A stretch of DNA of 64,000 nucleotides from contig NZ_OZ038524.1 of NCBI RefSeq assembly GCF_964036635.1, positions 1,350,001 to 1,414,000 of the forward strand, in the 5' to 3' direction. Positions within the stretch are counted from its first letter, which is position 1, and the number at the start of each line of letters is the position of its first letter. Below are positions 51,217 to 60,248 of the stretch, piece by piece. The position numbers and the translations under genes were made by a program. Origin of the DNA: Tenacibaculum dicentrarchi. GTDB lineage: Bacteria; Bacteroidota; Bacteroidia; Flavobacteriales; Flavobacteriaceae. The notes beneath the pieces were generated by a model that did no database searches, had not been told where the DNA came from, and saw only the letters and a list, made by a program, of their open reading frames with translations.

Positions 51217-53853
51217 TTATTTTAAAGAAGCCAAACTACTTTTAATCGTTTCAATTTTCGCTAACGTATCTGATTCTTTTTTACGCTCTATAACAATAAC
51301 CTGTTCAGGTGCATTGCTTACAAAACGCTCATTTGATAATTTCTTTTGAATTCCGAATAAGAAACCTTCTGCTCTTTTTAATTCAGCATTTAACTTAATA
51401 GTTTCAGCTTCTACGTCAATTTCTTCTTCAGCAACAGGAATAAAATATTCATTTGATTTTACTCTAAATGAAGCTCCTTCAACCTTATAAGAAACATAAT
51501 TAATTTCTGATGCGTTGGTTAATTTCTGAATTAAAACATCAAATTTAGTTGTAAAATCTTCATTATTTACTACTGATAATTCTACTGCATCTTTAAATGA
51601 AATATTTTTATTTTTTCTGATATTTCTAATTCCTGAAACTACCTCTGTAGCAAACTCAAATTCACTAATAATTGCCGTATCTACTTTTTTAAGTTCAGGA
51701 TATTTAGCTATAATTAAAGCTTCTTCAGGAGTTCTATCTGTAATATGTTGCCAAATTTCTTCTGATAAGAAAGGCATAAACGGATGTAATACTTTTAAAT
51801 TATCTTCAAAAACAGCAATTACAGCATCAAAAGTTTTCTTGTCAATTGGCTGTTGATATGCTGGTTTTACAGCCTCTAATAACCATGACGAAAAATCATC
51901 CATAATTAATTTATAGATAGCCATTAAAGCATCTGACAAACGATATTTAGAAAAGTGGTCTTCAATTTCAGCTAACACTGTTTGAAACTTTGCATTATAC
52001 CATTCTAAACCAATTTTTGCTGATTCTGGTTGCTCAATAGTTGCATCAACTTCCCAACCTGTAACTAAACGGAATGCATTCCAAATTTTATTTGAAAATC
52101 CTTTTCCTTGTTTACATAAATCTTCATCGAACATTAAATCGTTACCCGCAGCAGCACTTAATAATAAACCTACACGAACACCATCGGCACTATAATCTTC
52201 AATTAATTTTAAAGCATCAGGTGAATTCCCTAACGATTTAGACATTTTTCTACGTTGTTTATCACGTACTAAACCTGTTAAATAAACGTTTTCAAACGGA
52301 CGTTCATCTTTATATTCGTATCCTGCAACAATCATACGAGCCACCCAGAAAAATAAAATATCTGGACCAGTAACTAAATCATTTGTTGGATAATAATATT
52401 TAATTTCTTCATTTTCAGGATTATTAATTCCATCAAAAACAGACATTGGCCATAACCAAGAAGAAAACCAAGTATCTAAAGCATCTTCATCTTGTTTTAA
52501 ATCGGCTGCAACTAAATCAGCTTTTCCTGTTTTTTCTTTAGCTAAAACTACCGCTTCTTCAATAGTTGAAGCAACTACAAAATCTTCTTTTCCATCGCCA
52601 TAGAAATACGCAGGAATTTGTTGTCCCCACCATAATTGACGAGAAATATTCCAATCACGTACATTTTCCATCCAATGACGGTACGTATTTTCGAATTTCT
52701 TTGGATATAATTTAACTTCGCTATCTTCACCTAAAACAGCATCAATAGCAGGTTTTGCTAACTCTTCCATCTTTAAAAACCATTGATCTGATAATCTTGG
52801 TTCGATAACAGCTTTAGTTCTTTCTGATGTTCCTACTTTATTAATATGAACTTCAGTTTTTACTAAAATTCCTTTTTCTTCTAATTCTTTAGCAACTAAT
52901 TTACGAGCTACAAAACGGTCTTTTCCTTGATAATGTAATCCGAAAGAGTTTAAAGAAGCATCCTCATTAAAAATATCAATTACTTCTAATTTGTGTTTAT
53001 CTCCTAAAACTTTATCATTTTCATCGTGTGCTGGAGTAACTTTTAAACATCCAGTACCAAATTCAACATCTACATATTCATCTTCAATAATAGGAATTAC
53101 TCTATTAGATAAAGGAACAATTGCTTTCTTTCCTTTTAAATGTGTAAAACGCTCATCATTCGGATTGATACAAATTGCCGTATCACCAAAAATAGTTTCA
53201 GGACGTGTAGTTGCAATGGTTAATTTTTCCTCAGAACCTTCAATTTTATATTCTAAATAATAAAGATTTCCTTGTTTTTCAACATGAATAACTTCTTCAT
53301 CAGATAAAGTCGTTTTTGCTTCAGGATCCCAATTTACCATTCTATAACCACGGTAAATTAAGCCTTTATTATATAAATCAACAAAAACTTTAATTACAGA
53401 TTCAGACAATGCTGGGTCCATAGTAAAAGCAGTGCGTTCCCAATCACAAGAAGCACCTAATTTTTTTAACTGATCTAAAATAATTCCACCGTACTCGTTT
53501 TTCCATTCCCAAGCATGTGCCAAAAATTCTTCACGAGTTAAGTCATTTTTATCAATTCCTTGTTCTTTTAACTTAGCAACAACCTTTGCTTCCGTAGCAA
53601 TAGATGCATGGTCAGTTCCAGGAACCCAACAAGCATTTTTACCTTGTAAACGTGCACGACGTATTAAAACATCCTGAATTGTATTGTTTAGCATGTGCCC
53701 CATATGCAATACTCCTGTTACATTAGGTGGTGGTATTACAATCGTATAAGGCTCACGATCATCTACTTCTGAATGAAAATAATTATGTTTCATCCAGTAA
53801 TCGTACCACTTTCCTTCTACTTCTTTAGAATCGTATTTTGATGGAATATTCAT
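51217..53853 (-). CDS. valS: valyl-tRNA synthetase
   Basis: An 878-aa class I synthetase that charges tRNA-Val and edits Thr. The start is [20 protein letters not shown]. The HIGH motif is LHMGHMLNN (50-53 HMGH) after PPPNVTGV. The CP1 editing domain has [13 protein letters not shown] and [28 protein letters not shown] follows, and [11 protein letters not shown] (near residue 535). An anticodon-binding helical domain and a C-terminal coiled-coil arm ([20 protein letters not shown]) complete it. It is monocistronic. No T-box-like leader is expected in this phylum and none was seen. Confidence 0.97.
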   Translation of the reverse strand: MNIPSKYDSKEVEGKWYDYWMKHNYFHSEVDDREPYTIVIPPPNVTGVLHMGHMLNNTIQDVLIRRARLQGKNACWVPGTDHASIATEAKVVAKLKEQGIDKNDLTREEFLAHAWEWKNEYGGIILDQLKKLGASCDWERTAFTMDPALSESVIKVFVDLYNKGLIYRGYRMVNWDPEAKTTLSDEEVIHVEKQGNLYYLEYKIEGSEEKLTIATTRPETIFGDTAICINPNDERFTHLKGKKAIVPLSNRVIPIIEDEYVDVEFGTGCLKVTPAHDENDKVLGDKHKLEVIDIFNEDASLNSFGLHYQGKDRFVARKLVAKELEEKGILVKTEVHINKVGTSERTKAVIEPRLSDQWFLKMEELAKPAIDAVLGEDSEVKLYPKKFENTYRHWMENVRDWNISRQLWWGQQIPAYFYGDGKEDFVVASTIEEAVVLAKEKTGKADLVAADLKQDEDALDTWFSSWLWPMSVFDGINNPENEEIKYYYPTNDLVTGPDILFFWVARMIVAGYEYKDERPFENVYLTGLVRDKQRRKMSKSLGNSPDALKLIEDYSADGVRVGLLLSAAAGNDLMFDEDLCKQGKGFSNKIWNAFRLVTGWEVDATIEQPESAKIGLEWYNAKFQTVLAEIEDHFSKYRLSDALMAIYKLIMDDFSSWLLEAVKPAYQQPIDKKTFDAVIAVFEDNLKVLHPFMPFLSEEIWQHITDRTPEEALIIAKYPELKKVDTAIISEFEFATEVVSGIRNIRKNKNISFKDAVELSVVNNEDFTTKFDVLIQKLTNASEINYVSYKVEGASFRVKSNEYFIPVAEEEIDVEAETIKLNAELKRAEGFLFGIQKKLSNERFVSNAPEQVIVIERKKESDTLAKIETIKSSLASLK

Positions 53854-53925
53854 ATGTTTTATGTATATTTATGCCATAAATAATTCACTTACTTATGCTT
53901 TGGCATTATTTTTGAATTTAAAAAA

Positions 53926-53933
53926 CAAAAATA
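53926..53933 (-). promoter_or_regulatory. valS promoter -7 box
   Basis: Minus-strand TATTTTTG, about 70 nt before the valS start. The leader contains an imperfect ATGCC...GGCAT hairpin (about 53870-53916). Confidence 0.5.
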
Positions 53934-53994
53934 CAATTATCTATAGAAGTATAAAAAATTAGGTGTTGGTTTTTTTTTAAAACTAAAAAAATAT

Positions 53995-54002
53995 TAAATT
54001 TG
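53995..54002 (+). promoter_or_regulatory. promoter -7 box of the DUF1573 gene
   Basis: TAAATTTG, 35 nt before the ATG at 54038. No -33 TTG at the expected distance; TTGG at 53966 is 26 nt upstream. Confidence 0.55.
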
Positions 54003-54037
54003 TAACGGAGTAAATCCCTAAATTAACTTTACTAATT

Positions 54038-54430
54038 ATGAAAAGAATTTTATCATTTATCGCTGTTTGCTTTATCACTTTAACAGTAAGCGCACAAGAA
54101 TTTAAATTTGAAACAGAAACAATTGACTACGGAAAGGTAGCAATCGCTTCAGAAGGAAAACGTACTTTTGAATTTACAAATATTGGTGATGAACCTATTA
54201 TTATTAAAGATATTATTTCTGCCTGTGGATGTACAGTTCCTAAAAAACCCGAAGCACCAATTATGCCAGGGCAAAAAGGACAGATTGAAGTTTCTTACGA
54301 CACAAAAAGACCAGGAGGTTTTTCTAAAACTTTAACGGTTGTTTCAAATGCTAAAAACAAAAGAAAAAGAATTAAAATTAAAGGTTTTATTGCTAAAAAA
54401 GATGCTGCCGTAAAAGCAAAATCGCTATAA
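54038..54430 (+). CDS. DUF1573 domain protein
   Basis: A 130-aa exported protein (signal FITLTVSAQ) with one ASH/Ig-like DUF1573 domain: FETETIDYGKVA, RTFEFTNIGDEPIIIKDI, SACGCTVPKKPEAPIMPGQKG (split after PEAP), YDTKRPGGFSKTLTVVSN. The CGC pair in SACGCT is conserved in the family. The tail is Lys-rich. Function is unknown; a single-gene unit with its own promoter and terminator. Confidence 0.92.
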   Translation: MKRILSFIAVCFITLTVSAQEFKFETETIDYGKVAIASEGKRTFEFTNIGDEPIIIKDIISACGCTVPKKPEAPIMPGQKGQIEVSYDTKRPGGFSKTLTVVSNAKNKRKRIKIKGFIAKKDAAVKAKSL

Positions 54431-54456
54431 TTTTTTTATAATTTTATAAAACATTT

Positions 54457-54487
54457 AAAAGTGCCAATCTAAAAATTGGCACTTTTT
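54457..54487. terminator. bidirectional terminator, DUF1573 versus aspartyl protease
   Basis: AAAAGTGCCAAT / ATTGGCACTTTT with T-run, directly adjoining the stop of the minus-strand gene. Confidence 0.92.
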
Positions 54488-55825
54488 TTATAGCCGTTTT
54501 TTTAATCTGAATTCAAAATTAAGATGCTTTTCACCTCTTTTTACCGTCATTTTTATTTTCTTAGAAGGTTTTTGCTGAAACATCACTATTATTTCACCTA
54601 ACTCATATTGATAGGCCGCCCTATTATTTATTTTTTTGATAATATCACCTTTTTGCAAACCTGCTTTGCCTGCTGGCGAATCGGTTAAAACTTCATCAAT
54701 TTTAAAAGAAGGTTTAAATTTGTATTGATATTTCGTACTTAACGAAATAATACGCCCATTATTTTGATTATTATCCGCCCCATTTGAATTAGCAAAAACC
54801 TCTTCTTTTACCAATTCTTGCCCATCATGAATAAGTTGTAAACCACTCATATTATAATAAAAACCTTTTTTTAAAGACGCATTTTTCTTTAATAGCAACT
54901 TTTTATTCGGATAATCTATCCAAACTTTAAACCGCTTTAAAATAGCACCACCTATACTTCCGTTTCGTTCCTTAAAACGCCTCGCATTCATGGTTGATGT
55001 TTTGTCTAAAAAAGAAACCGTAGGGTTCTTAATTGCATAACTTCCCAATAAAATAGCAGGGATTTTACTTCGTTTTCCGTAGACAGTTCCGCTAAGTCCT
55101 TCACCTAAAATATCCTTAAAATGCTTTATTGGAGTTTTTAGTACCTGTTTTGTGTTTTCAAACAACCACATCGCATCGCTACCACCTGTATCTATTAACA
55201 TTTTTACAGGCGTTACCAAATTACCTACGGTATCAACTTTAACAGCAACATCGATATAGGGTTTTTTACGATAAAAACGTAGCGGAAACTCTTCACATTT
55301 TCTACATTTTTTTTGATGATATTTCTTCGGATTATAAAAAATAATTTTTGAGGTTTTATAATTAATTTCAGCAATAACATCTTTTAATAAATCGTAGCCA
55401 ATAATGCCATGAATTGTTATGCCCATTTTTTCCGATAAATTAAAATCTTCGGTTAAAACAACAAATAAATCTTGATTATTTCCTACAATAGTATTAAGTT
55501 TTAGTTCGTTTTTTGTTGAAATCAATGCTGTAACAGGAACACCGCCCCCCAAACCACGAAGCAGTACTTTTTTTACATTATTCAATTTTAAACTATCTTT
55601 TTTTGTCAGATTAAATAACAAGGTATTCCCTACGCCTGTATCTAAAATAAAAGATAGTTTCTGACCGTTAACCACTACAGGAACAACAATTAAATTATTT
55701 ATTAATTTAAAACGCACTACCTGTTTTTTTGTTTGACTCCCTAAAAACATAAAGTTATTTTGAGAAAAGGAAATCATACTACAAAAGACAGCAAAAAAGA
55801 AGCTTATTTTTTTGATTAAAGTCAT
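54488..55825 (-). CDS. retropepsin-like aspartyl protease with PDZ domain
   Basis: A 445-aa exported protein (signal FFAVFCSMISFSQ). Two aspartyl-protease half-domains: FILDTGVGNTLLF (Asp62-Thr-Gly) and MLIDTGGSDAMWLF (Asp212-Thr-Gly), each with the hydrophobic-hydrophobic-Gly partner motif (HGIIGYDLL and GGAILKRFKV). A C-terminal PDZ domain (about 365-440: DSPAGKAGLQKGDIIKKINN) follows. A CRKCEEF pair lies between the halves. The two-DTG-plus-PDZ form is a known Bacteroidetes family; substrates are unknown. It is a single gene. Confidence 0.92.
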   Translation of the reverse strand: MTLIKKISFFFAVFCSMISFSQNNFMFLGSQTKKQVVRFKLINNLIVVPVVVNGQKLSFILDTGVGNTLLFNLTKKDSLKLNNVKKVLLRGLGGGVPVTALISTKNELKLNTIVGNNQDLFVVLTEDFNLSEKMGITIHGIIGYDLLKDVIAEINYKTSKIIFYNPKKYHQKKCRKCEEFPLRFYRKKPYIDVAVKVDTVGNLVTPVKMLIDTGGSDAMWLFENTKQVLKTPIKHFKDILGEGLSGTVYGKRSKIPAILLGSYAIKNPTVSFLDKTSTMNARRFKERNGSIGGAILKRFKVWIDYPNKKLLLKKNASLKKGFYYNMSGLQLIHDGQELVKEEVFANSNGADNNQNNGRIISLSTKYQYKFKPSFKIDEVLTDSPAGKAGLQKGDIIKKINNRAAYQYELGEIIVMFQQKPSKKIKMTVKRGEKHLNFEFRLKKRL

Positions 55826-55951
55826 TTATTTCAATTTTTGTATTAAGATACATTTTATATTTTCAAAATTTTGTTTTTTTAAGAAATAAGGGCTATTTTT
55901 TTCAAATAAAAATTGCAAATTTGCATATCAAACAACTATAAATTATATCAT

Positions 55952-57142
55952 ATGCCTGTTATTTCTATAAAAGGGAATTCTATGCCTCAATCACCAATTC
56001 GTAAATTGGTTCCTTTTGCAGAGGCTGCTAAAAAAAACGGAACAAAAGTTTTTCATTTAAATATTGGTCAACCAGATATTAAAACTCCTCAAGTAGCTTT
56101 AGATGCTGTTAAAAATAATACTATTGAAGTATTATCATACGCACGTTCTGAAGGTTCTGAACAATACCGTACAAAATTAGCTAATTACTATGCTAAAAAC
56201 GATATTCATGTAAACGCAAATAATATTATTGCTACTACAGGTGGTTCTGAAGCGTTATTATTTACTATTGGTAGTATTACAGATCCAGGTGATGAAATTA
56301 TTATTCCTGAGCCTTTTTATGCTAACTATAACGGTTTTTCTACTGCATCAGGTGTAAAAGTTGTTCCTGTAATTTCTAAAATAGAAGATAATTTTGCGTT
56401 ACCTGCTATTGAAGATTTTGAAAAATTAATTACATCAAAAACAAAAGCTATTTTAATTTGTAACCCTGGTAATCCTACTGGTTATTTATATAGCGAAGCT
56501 GAAATTGAAAAATTAAAGCAAATCGTTTTAAAACACGATTTATTTTTAATTGCTGATGAAGTTTATCGTGAGTTTACTTATGATGGTGAAAAGCACAATT
56601 CAGTAATGACTTTAGATGGTTTAGAACAAAACGCTATTGTTATTGATTCTGTTTCTAAGCGTTACAGTATGTGTGGTGCAAGAATTGGGTGTATCGTTTC
56701 TAAAAATGAAGAGTTCATCAATACTGCTATTAAATTTGCTCAAGCTCGTTTAAGCCCTCCTACTTATGCTTTATTAGCTAGTGAAGCAGCTTTAGACACG
56801 CCTCAAAGTTATTTTGATGAAGTTATTGAAGAGTATCAAGAACGTAGAAATACTTTAATTTCTGAATTACAAAAAATTGATGGTATAAAAGTAGCTAATC
56901 CTAAAGGAGCTTTTTATTGTGTAGCTGAATTACCTATTGCTGATGCTGATGATTTTGCACAATGGATTTTAGAAGATTTTAACGATAATAACGAAACTAT
57001 TATGGTTGCACCTGCTAGTGGATTTTATTCTACTGCTGGAGAAGGTAAAAACCAAATTCGTATGGCATATGTATTAAATAAAGTTGATTTAATTCGTTCT
57101 GTAGAGATTTTAAAAATAGCTTTACAACAATACAAAAAATAG
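55952..57142 (+). CDS. pyridoxal-phosphate aminotransferase (class I/II)
   Basis: A 396-aa fold-type I enzyme, probably an aspartate/aromatic-type aminotransferase. PLP-site motifs: ATTGGSEALLF, EPFYANYNGF, ICNPGNPTGYLYS, LIADEVYREFTYDG, and the Schiff-base lysine in SVSKRYSMCGARIG. The C-terminal Arg lies in NQIRMAYV. The ATG at 55952 starts MPVISIKGNSMPQSPIRKL, the conserved N-terminus; an upstream ATG at 55913 lies on the probable promoter box CAAATTTG (55916-55923). The substrate is not decided by sequence. murB follows 6 nt downstream. Confidence 0.93.
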   Translation: MPVISIKGNSMPQSPIRKLVPFAEAAKKNGTKVFHLNIGQPDIKTPQVALDAVKNNTIEVLSYARSEGSEQYRTKLANYYAKNDIHVNANNIIATTGGSEALLFTIGSITDPGDEIIIPEPFYANYNGFSTASGVKVVPVISKIEDNFALPAIEDFEKLITSKTKAILICNPGNPTGYLYSEAEIEKLKQIVLKHDLFLIADEVYREFTYDGEKHNSVMTLDGLEQNAIVIDSVSKRYSMCGARIGCIVSKNEEFINTAIKFAQARLSPPTYALLASEAALDTPQSYFDEVIEEYQERRNTLISELQKIDGIKVANPKGAFYCVAELPIADADDFAQWILEDFNDNNETIMVAPASGFYSTAGEGKNQIRMAYVLNKVDLIRSVEILKIALQQYKK

Positions 57143-57148
57143 GTTTCA

Positions 57149-58156
57149 TTGAATATTCAAGAAAATATATCATTAAAAAACTATAATACGTTTGGCATTC
57201 ATGTTAATGCCAAACGTTTTATTTCTGTTGATTCACTTTATAGTTTACAACAACTTTTAAAATCTGAAAAAGATGTTTTTTTAATTTCTGGAGGTAGCAA
57301 TATGTTACTAACCAAAGATATTGAAAAACTTGTTGTTCATTTAAATTTAAAAGGAATCTCTATTGATAGAGAAAACGAAAACGATATTTACATAACCGTA
57401 AATGCTGGCGAAAATTGGCACGATTTTGTACTTTGGTGTGTTTCTGAAAATTATGGAGGAATTGAAAATTTATCACTTATTCCAGGAAATGTAGGTACTT
57501 GCCCAATTCAAAATATTGGTGCGTACGGCGTAGAGGTTAAAGACACGATTACTCGAGTAGAAGCTATTGAAATTGAAACTGGTAAATTAGTCTGTTTTTC
57601 AAATGAAGATTGTAATTTTGGCTACCGAAATTCTATTTTTAAAAATGCTTCAAAAGGCAAATATATTATTACCTCAGTTTGCTTTAAACTTAGTAAAAAA
57701 GAACACAAACTAAACACTTCTTACGGTGCTATTGAAGCGGAGTTTACATCAAAAAATATTGTAAATCCAACTATAAAAAATGTTTCGGATGCTATTATTG
57801 CTATTCGAAAATCAAAATTACCAGATCCTAAAAAAATTGGAAATAGCGGTAGTTTTTTTAAAAATCCTGTAATTTCAAAAAACCATTTTGAAACACTTCT
57901 AAATCAGTTTCCTTTAATGCCTCATTACGAAATTTCAAAAACAGAAGTAAAAGTTCCTGCGGGATGGTTAATTGAACAATGTGGTTTTAAAGGAAAACGT
58001 TTTGGTGCTTGTGGCGTACATGAAAAACAAGCTTTAGTACTTGTTAATTATGGAAATACAACAGGTATGGAAATTTACGAACTAGCACAAAAAATTCAAA
58101 AAAATATTAAAGATACATTTTCTATTGATTTAGAAATTGAAGTAAATATTATTTAA
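57149..58156 (+). CDS. murB: UDP-N-acetylenolpyruvoylglucosamine reductase
   Basis: A 335-aa FAD enzyme reducing the enolpyruvyl ether to form UDP-MurNAc. FAD-domain motifs: LKNYNTFGI, FLISGGSNMLL, GIENLSLIPGNVGTCPIQNIGAYGVE (shown in parts), the active-site region FGYRNSIFK, SGSFFKNPVI with the catalytic Ser, and PAGWLIEQCGFKG. It is a type I MurB. The start is TTG at 57149, 6 nt after the aminotransferase stop; no ATG gives the conserved NIQENISLK N-terminus. The pair is likely one transcript. Confidence 0.95.
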   Translation: MNIQENISLKNYNTFGIHVNAKRFISVDSLYSLQQLLKSEKDVFLISGGSNMLLTKDIEKLVVHLNLKGISIDRENENDIYITVNAGENWHDFVLWCVSENYGGIENLSLIPGNVGTCPIQNIGAYGVEVKDTITRVEAIEIETGKLVCFSNEDCNFGYRNSIFKNASKGKYIITSVCFKLSKKEHKLNTSYGAIEAEFTSKNIVNPTIKNVSDAIIAIRKSKLPDPKKIGNSGSFFKNPVISKNHFETLLNQFPLMPHYEISKTEVKVPAGWLIEQCGFKGKRFGACGVHEKQALVLVNYGNTTGMEIYELAQKIQKNIKDTFSIDLEIEVNII

Positions 58157-58185
58157 AATATTTTTATTTTTTTTAAGATATAAAG

Positions 58186-58270
58186 GTCATTCTGAATTTA
58201 TTTCAGAATCACATAAAATGAAGAACTATGGCAAATCAGGATGCGAAACTGAAATAAATTCAGTTTGACG
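58186..58270. repeat. inverted-repeat element (TGAATTTATTTCAG type)
   Basis: Arms GGTCATTCTGAATTTATTTC (from 58186, continuing AGAATC) and its near-complement GAAACTGAAATAAATTCAG (from 58245, continuing TTTGACG) enclose about 34 nt. It is non-coding and located in the convergent murB/aqpZ gap, which is otherwise occupied by the second dispersed repeat at 58347-58434. Confidence 0.75.
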
Positions 58271-58346
58271 GATTCGATTTTTCTATAAAACTATTTTTGA
58301 ATAAAATTTAAGTTTTTAGTACAATTTTATAAGTAAGGAAAAATTT

Positions 58347-58434
58347 CTAGCCCCGATTGAAGCATTTGTTTGAGCTCTTTTTTTGATTTTTCTTCAAAAA
58401 AAAGCGAGTGCGTAAAGCGGGAAATTGCTTCAAA
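58347..58434. repeat. dispersed repeat copy 2 (CTAGCCCCGATTGA element)
   Basis: An 88-bp near-copy of 3004-3090 in the same orientation. Differences are limited to a one-base length change after GATTGA and a few substitutions (GTGCGTAAAG for GTGCGGAAAG, GGGAAATTG for GGGAGATTG). A reading frame through it on the minus strand is an artefact of the repeat. The whole 58157-58497 gap holds only the two repeats and the aqpZ terminator. Confidence 0.88.
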
Positions 58435-58451
58435 AAAAATAATTTAAAAAC

Positions 58452-58478
58452 AAAAAAACACCTAAAAAAGGTGCTTTT
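58452..58478 (-). terminator. aqpZ terminator
   Basis: On the minus strand CACC / GGTG with flanking A:T pairs (AAAAGCACC ... GGTGTTTTTTTG), ending in seven Ts, 20 nt after the aquaporin stop. Confidence 0.7.
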
Positions 58479-58497
58479 GTATAGAAACAGAACATTT

Positions 58498-59184
58498 TTA
58501 CGCTTTGTCAAATAATGCTTTATGAATAAATCCTGCAACAATTGCTCCTGCAATTGGTGCAACCCAAAACAACCAAGATTGTGCTAAATAACCGCCTCCT
58601 GCAAATAAAGCCTGACTCATAGAACGTGCAGGATTTACCGAAGTGTTAGTGATTGGAATACTGATTAAATGGATTAATGTTAAGCCTAAACCAATAGCAA
58701 TTGGAGCAAAACCTTTAGGCGCTCTGTCGTTAGTGCTTCCTAAAATTATCAATAAGAAAAACATGGTTAATAAAAATTCAGTAACAAAAGCCGATGTCAT
58801 ATTATAACCTGCTGGCGATAATTCGCCATAGCCGTTAGCAGCAAAACCGCCGATAGATTCAAAACCTGATTTTCCTGAAACAATTAAAAACAAAGCACCC
58901 GCAGCTAAAATTGCACCTACTAATTGAGAAACAATATAAGGCACTAATTCTTTTGCTGAAAATTTACCTCCTGCCCATAAACCTAATGATACTGCAGGGT
59001 TAAAATGCCCTCCCGAAATATGCCCAACAGCATACGCCATAGTTAAAACTGTTAAACCAAAGGCTAAAGATACCCCCATAAAACCAATACCTAATTCAGG
59101 GAAACCAGCAGCAAAAATGGCACTACCACAACCACCAAAAACTAACCAAAATGTTCCAAATGATTCTGCTAAATACTTTTTCAT
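58498..59184 (-). CDS. aqpZ: aquaporin Z-type water channel
   Basis: A 228-aa six-helix MIP channel. The two NPA motifs are [10 protein letters not shown] (62-64) and [13 protein letters not shown] (184-186). Selectivity-filter positions fit a water-specific AqpZ: Phe42, His172, a small residue near 181 and Arg187. The N-terminus is [14 protein letters not shown]. It is a single-gene unit divergent from the small Cys-rich membrane protein. Confidence 0.95.
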   Translation of the reverse strand: MKKYLAESFGTFWLVFGGCGSAIFAAGFPELGIGFMGVSLAFGLTVLTMAYAVGHISGGHFNPAVSLGLWAGGKFSAKELVPYIVSQLVGAILAAGALFLIVSGKSGFESIGGFAANGYGELSPAGYNMTSAFVTEFLLTMFFLLIILGSTNDRAPKGFAPIAIGLGLTLIHLISIPITNTSVNPARSMSQALFAGGGYLAQSWLFWVAPIAGAIVAGFIHKALFDKA

Positions 59185-59288
59185 ATATTAAAAATTAAAT
59201 TAAACAATTATTTTTTATGATTCTCAAAAAAATGAAAAATCACCGCTATAAATTTACAATAAAATAATTTTATAGAAAAGGAAGTTCG

Positions 59289-59296
59289 TATCTTTG
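59289..59296 (+). promoter_or_regulatory. promoter -7 box of the small Cys-rich membrane protein
   Basis: TATCTTTG, 19 nt before the ATG at 59316. The -33 element is not clear. Confidence 0.6.
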
Positions 59297-59315
59297 CATA
59301 ACAAAATTTAATATT

Positions 59316-59522
59316 ATGAAGTTAATTTTTATTACTATCGGACTATTAGCTATTGCTTTTGCTGGGATTGCTATAAAAATTTGGGCAAAAAAAGACGGTG
59401 AATTTGCTGGTACTTGTGCGAGTCAAAATCCTGTTCTAAACGAAAGTGGTGAATCTTGTGGTTTTTGTGGAAAAACACCTGATCAATTTGATTCTTGCAC
59501 CGACAATGAACATGAAAAATAA
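59316..59522 (+). CDS. small membrane protein with Cys-rich tail
   Basis: A 68-aa protein with one N-terminal helix (LIFITIGLLAIAFAGIAIKIW), a basic patch (AKKDGEF) and a tail with four cysteines: GTCASQN, ESCGFCGKTPDQFDSC, DNEHEK. The CGFCGKTP motif resembles a small metal-binding knuckle. I recognise it as a conserved small Flavobacteriia protein of the 'membrane or secreted protein' kind, without known function. It lies 84 nt before an ECF sigma gene on the same strand, with no terminator between, so cotranscription is possible. Confidence 0.75.
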   Translation: MKLIFITIGLLAIAFAGIAIKIWAKKDGEFAGTCASQNPVLNESGESCGFCGKTPDQFDSCTDNEHEK

Positions 59523-59606
59523 CAAATAATATTTCTTTTTCTTATAGTAAAAATCATCTGTTTTAATAGCTTTATTTTTTATTACTATACACTACAAACA
59601 CACCTT

Positions 59607-60170
59607 TTGGAAATACCTAAAGAAGAAGTACTTCAACATATTCAACTAGCTAAAAAAGGAAATCAAATTTCTTTTAATTTTTTGTTAGATACATTTTGGG
59701 GAAATGTATATAGTTATCAATTGGCTAGAATAAAAAATGATAACGACGCTGAAGATATTACCATTCGGACTTTTTCTAAAGCTTTTGATAAAATTGATAC
59801 ATTTAATGAAGAGTATCAATTTAAAACATGGCTAATTGCTATTTCTAAAAATGTATATGTTGATTCTTTAAGAAAAAAAAACAGTGTAATTTCTTTAAAC
59901 ACTTCTAAAGAACAACAGGAGGCCGCATTTAGAATTATAGACAACACACCATCGGCTGAAGACACGCTTATTACCGAACAAAACTTAGCCAAACTTTTAA
60001 GAGATATTAAGAAATTGAAACCAAAATATCAGGAAATTATTAATCTGCGGTTTTTTCAAGAATTAAGCTACAAAGAAATTTCAGATAAAATTGGAGAACC
60101 AATGAATAATGTTAAAATTAAATTATTAAGAGCTAAAAAATTATTAGCAGAAATAATCAAAAAATCTTAA
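59607..60170 (+). CDS. ECF-type RNA polymerase sigma factor 2
   Basis: A 187-aa sigma factor. Region 2: LLDTFWGNVYSYQL, NDAEDITIRTFSKAFDKI, FKTWLIAISKNVYVDSLRKK. Region 4: KPKYQEIINLRFFQELSYKEISDKIG, NVKIKLLRAKKLLAEII. The start is TTG at 59607 (giving MEIPKEEVLQHIQLAKKG), the usual N-terminus of this subgroup; no suitable ATG is nearby. Unlike sigma factor 1 there is no adjacent anti-sigma gene, and the next gene is a transporter 78 nt downstream. Confidence 0.9.
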   Translation: MEIPKEEVLQHIQLAKKGNQISFNFLLDTFWGNVYSYQLARIKNDNDAEDITIRTFSKAFDKIDTFNEEYQFKTWLIAISKNVYVDSLRKKNSVISLNTSKEQQEAAFRIIDNTPSAEDTLITEQNLAKLLRDIKKLKPKYQEIINLRFFQELSYKEISDKIGEPMNNVKIKLLRAKKLLAEIIKKS

Positions 60171-60248
60171 CTTACACTGCTTCAAGTTTTAAAAACCAAT
60201 TACTTGAAAGACATATCTTATTTTAAACTTTTTTCAGCTCCCCTTTTT

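Noticed and set aside
53860..53920. T-box-like regulatory leader of valS
   Set aside because: The leader is only about 65 nt with one imperfect hairpin and no T-box sequence; T-boxes are not expected in this phylum.
58347..58562. Minus-strand reading frame of about 70 codons in the murB/aqpZ gap
   Set aside because: It runs through the dispersed repeat and the aqpZ terminator into aqpZ itself; composition is Phe/Lys-rich and not protein-like.
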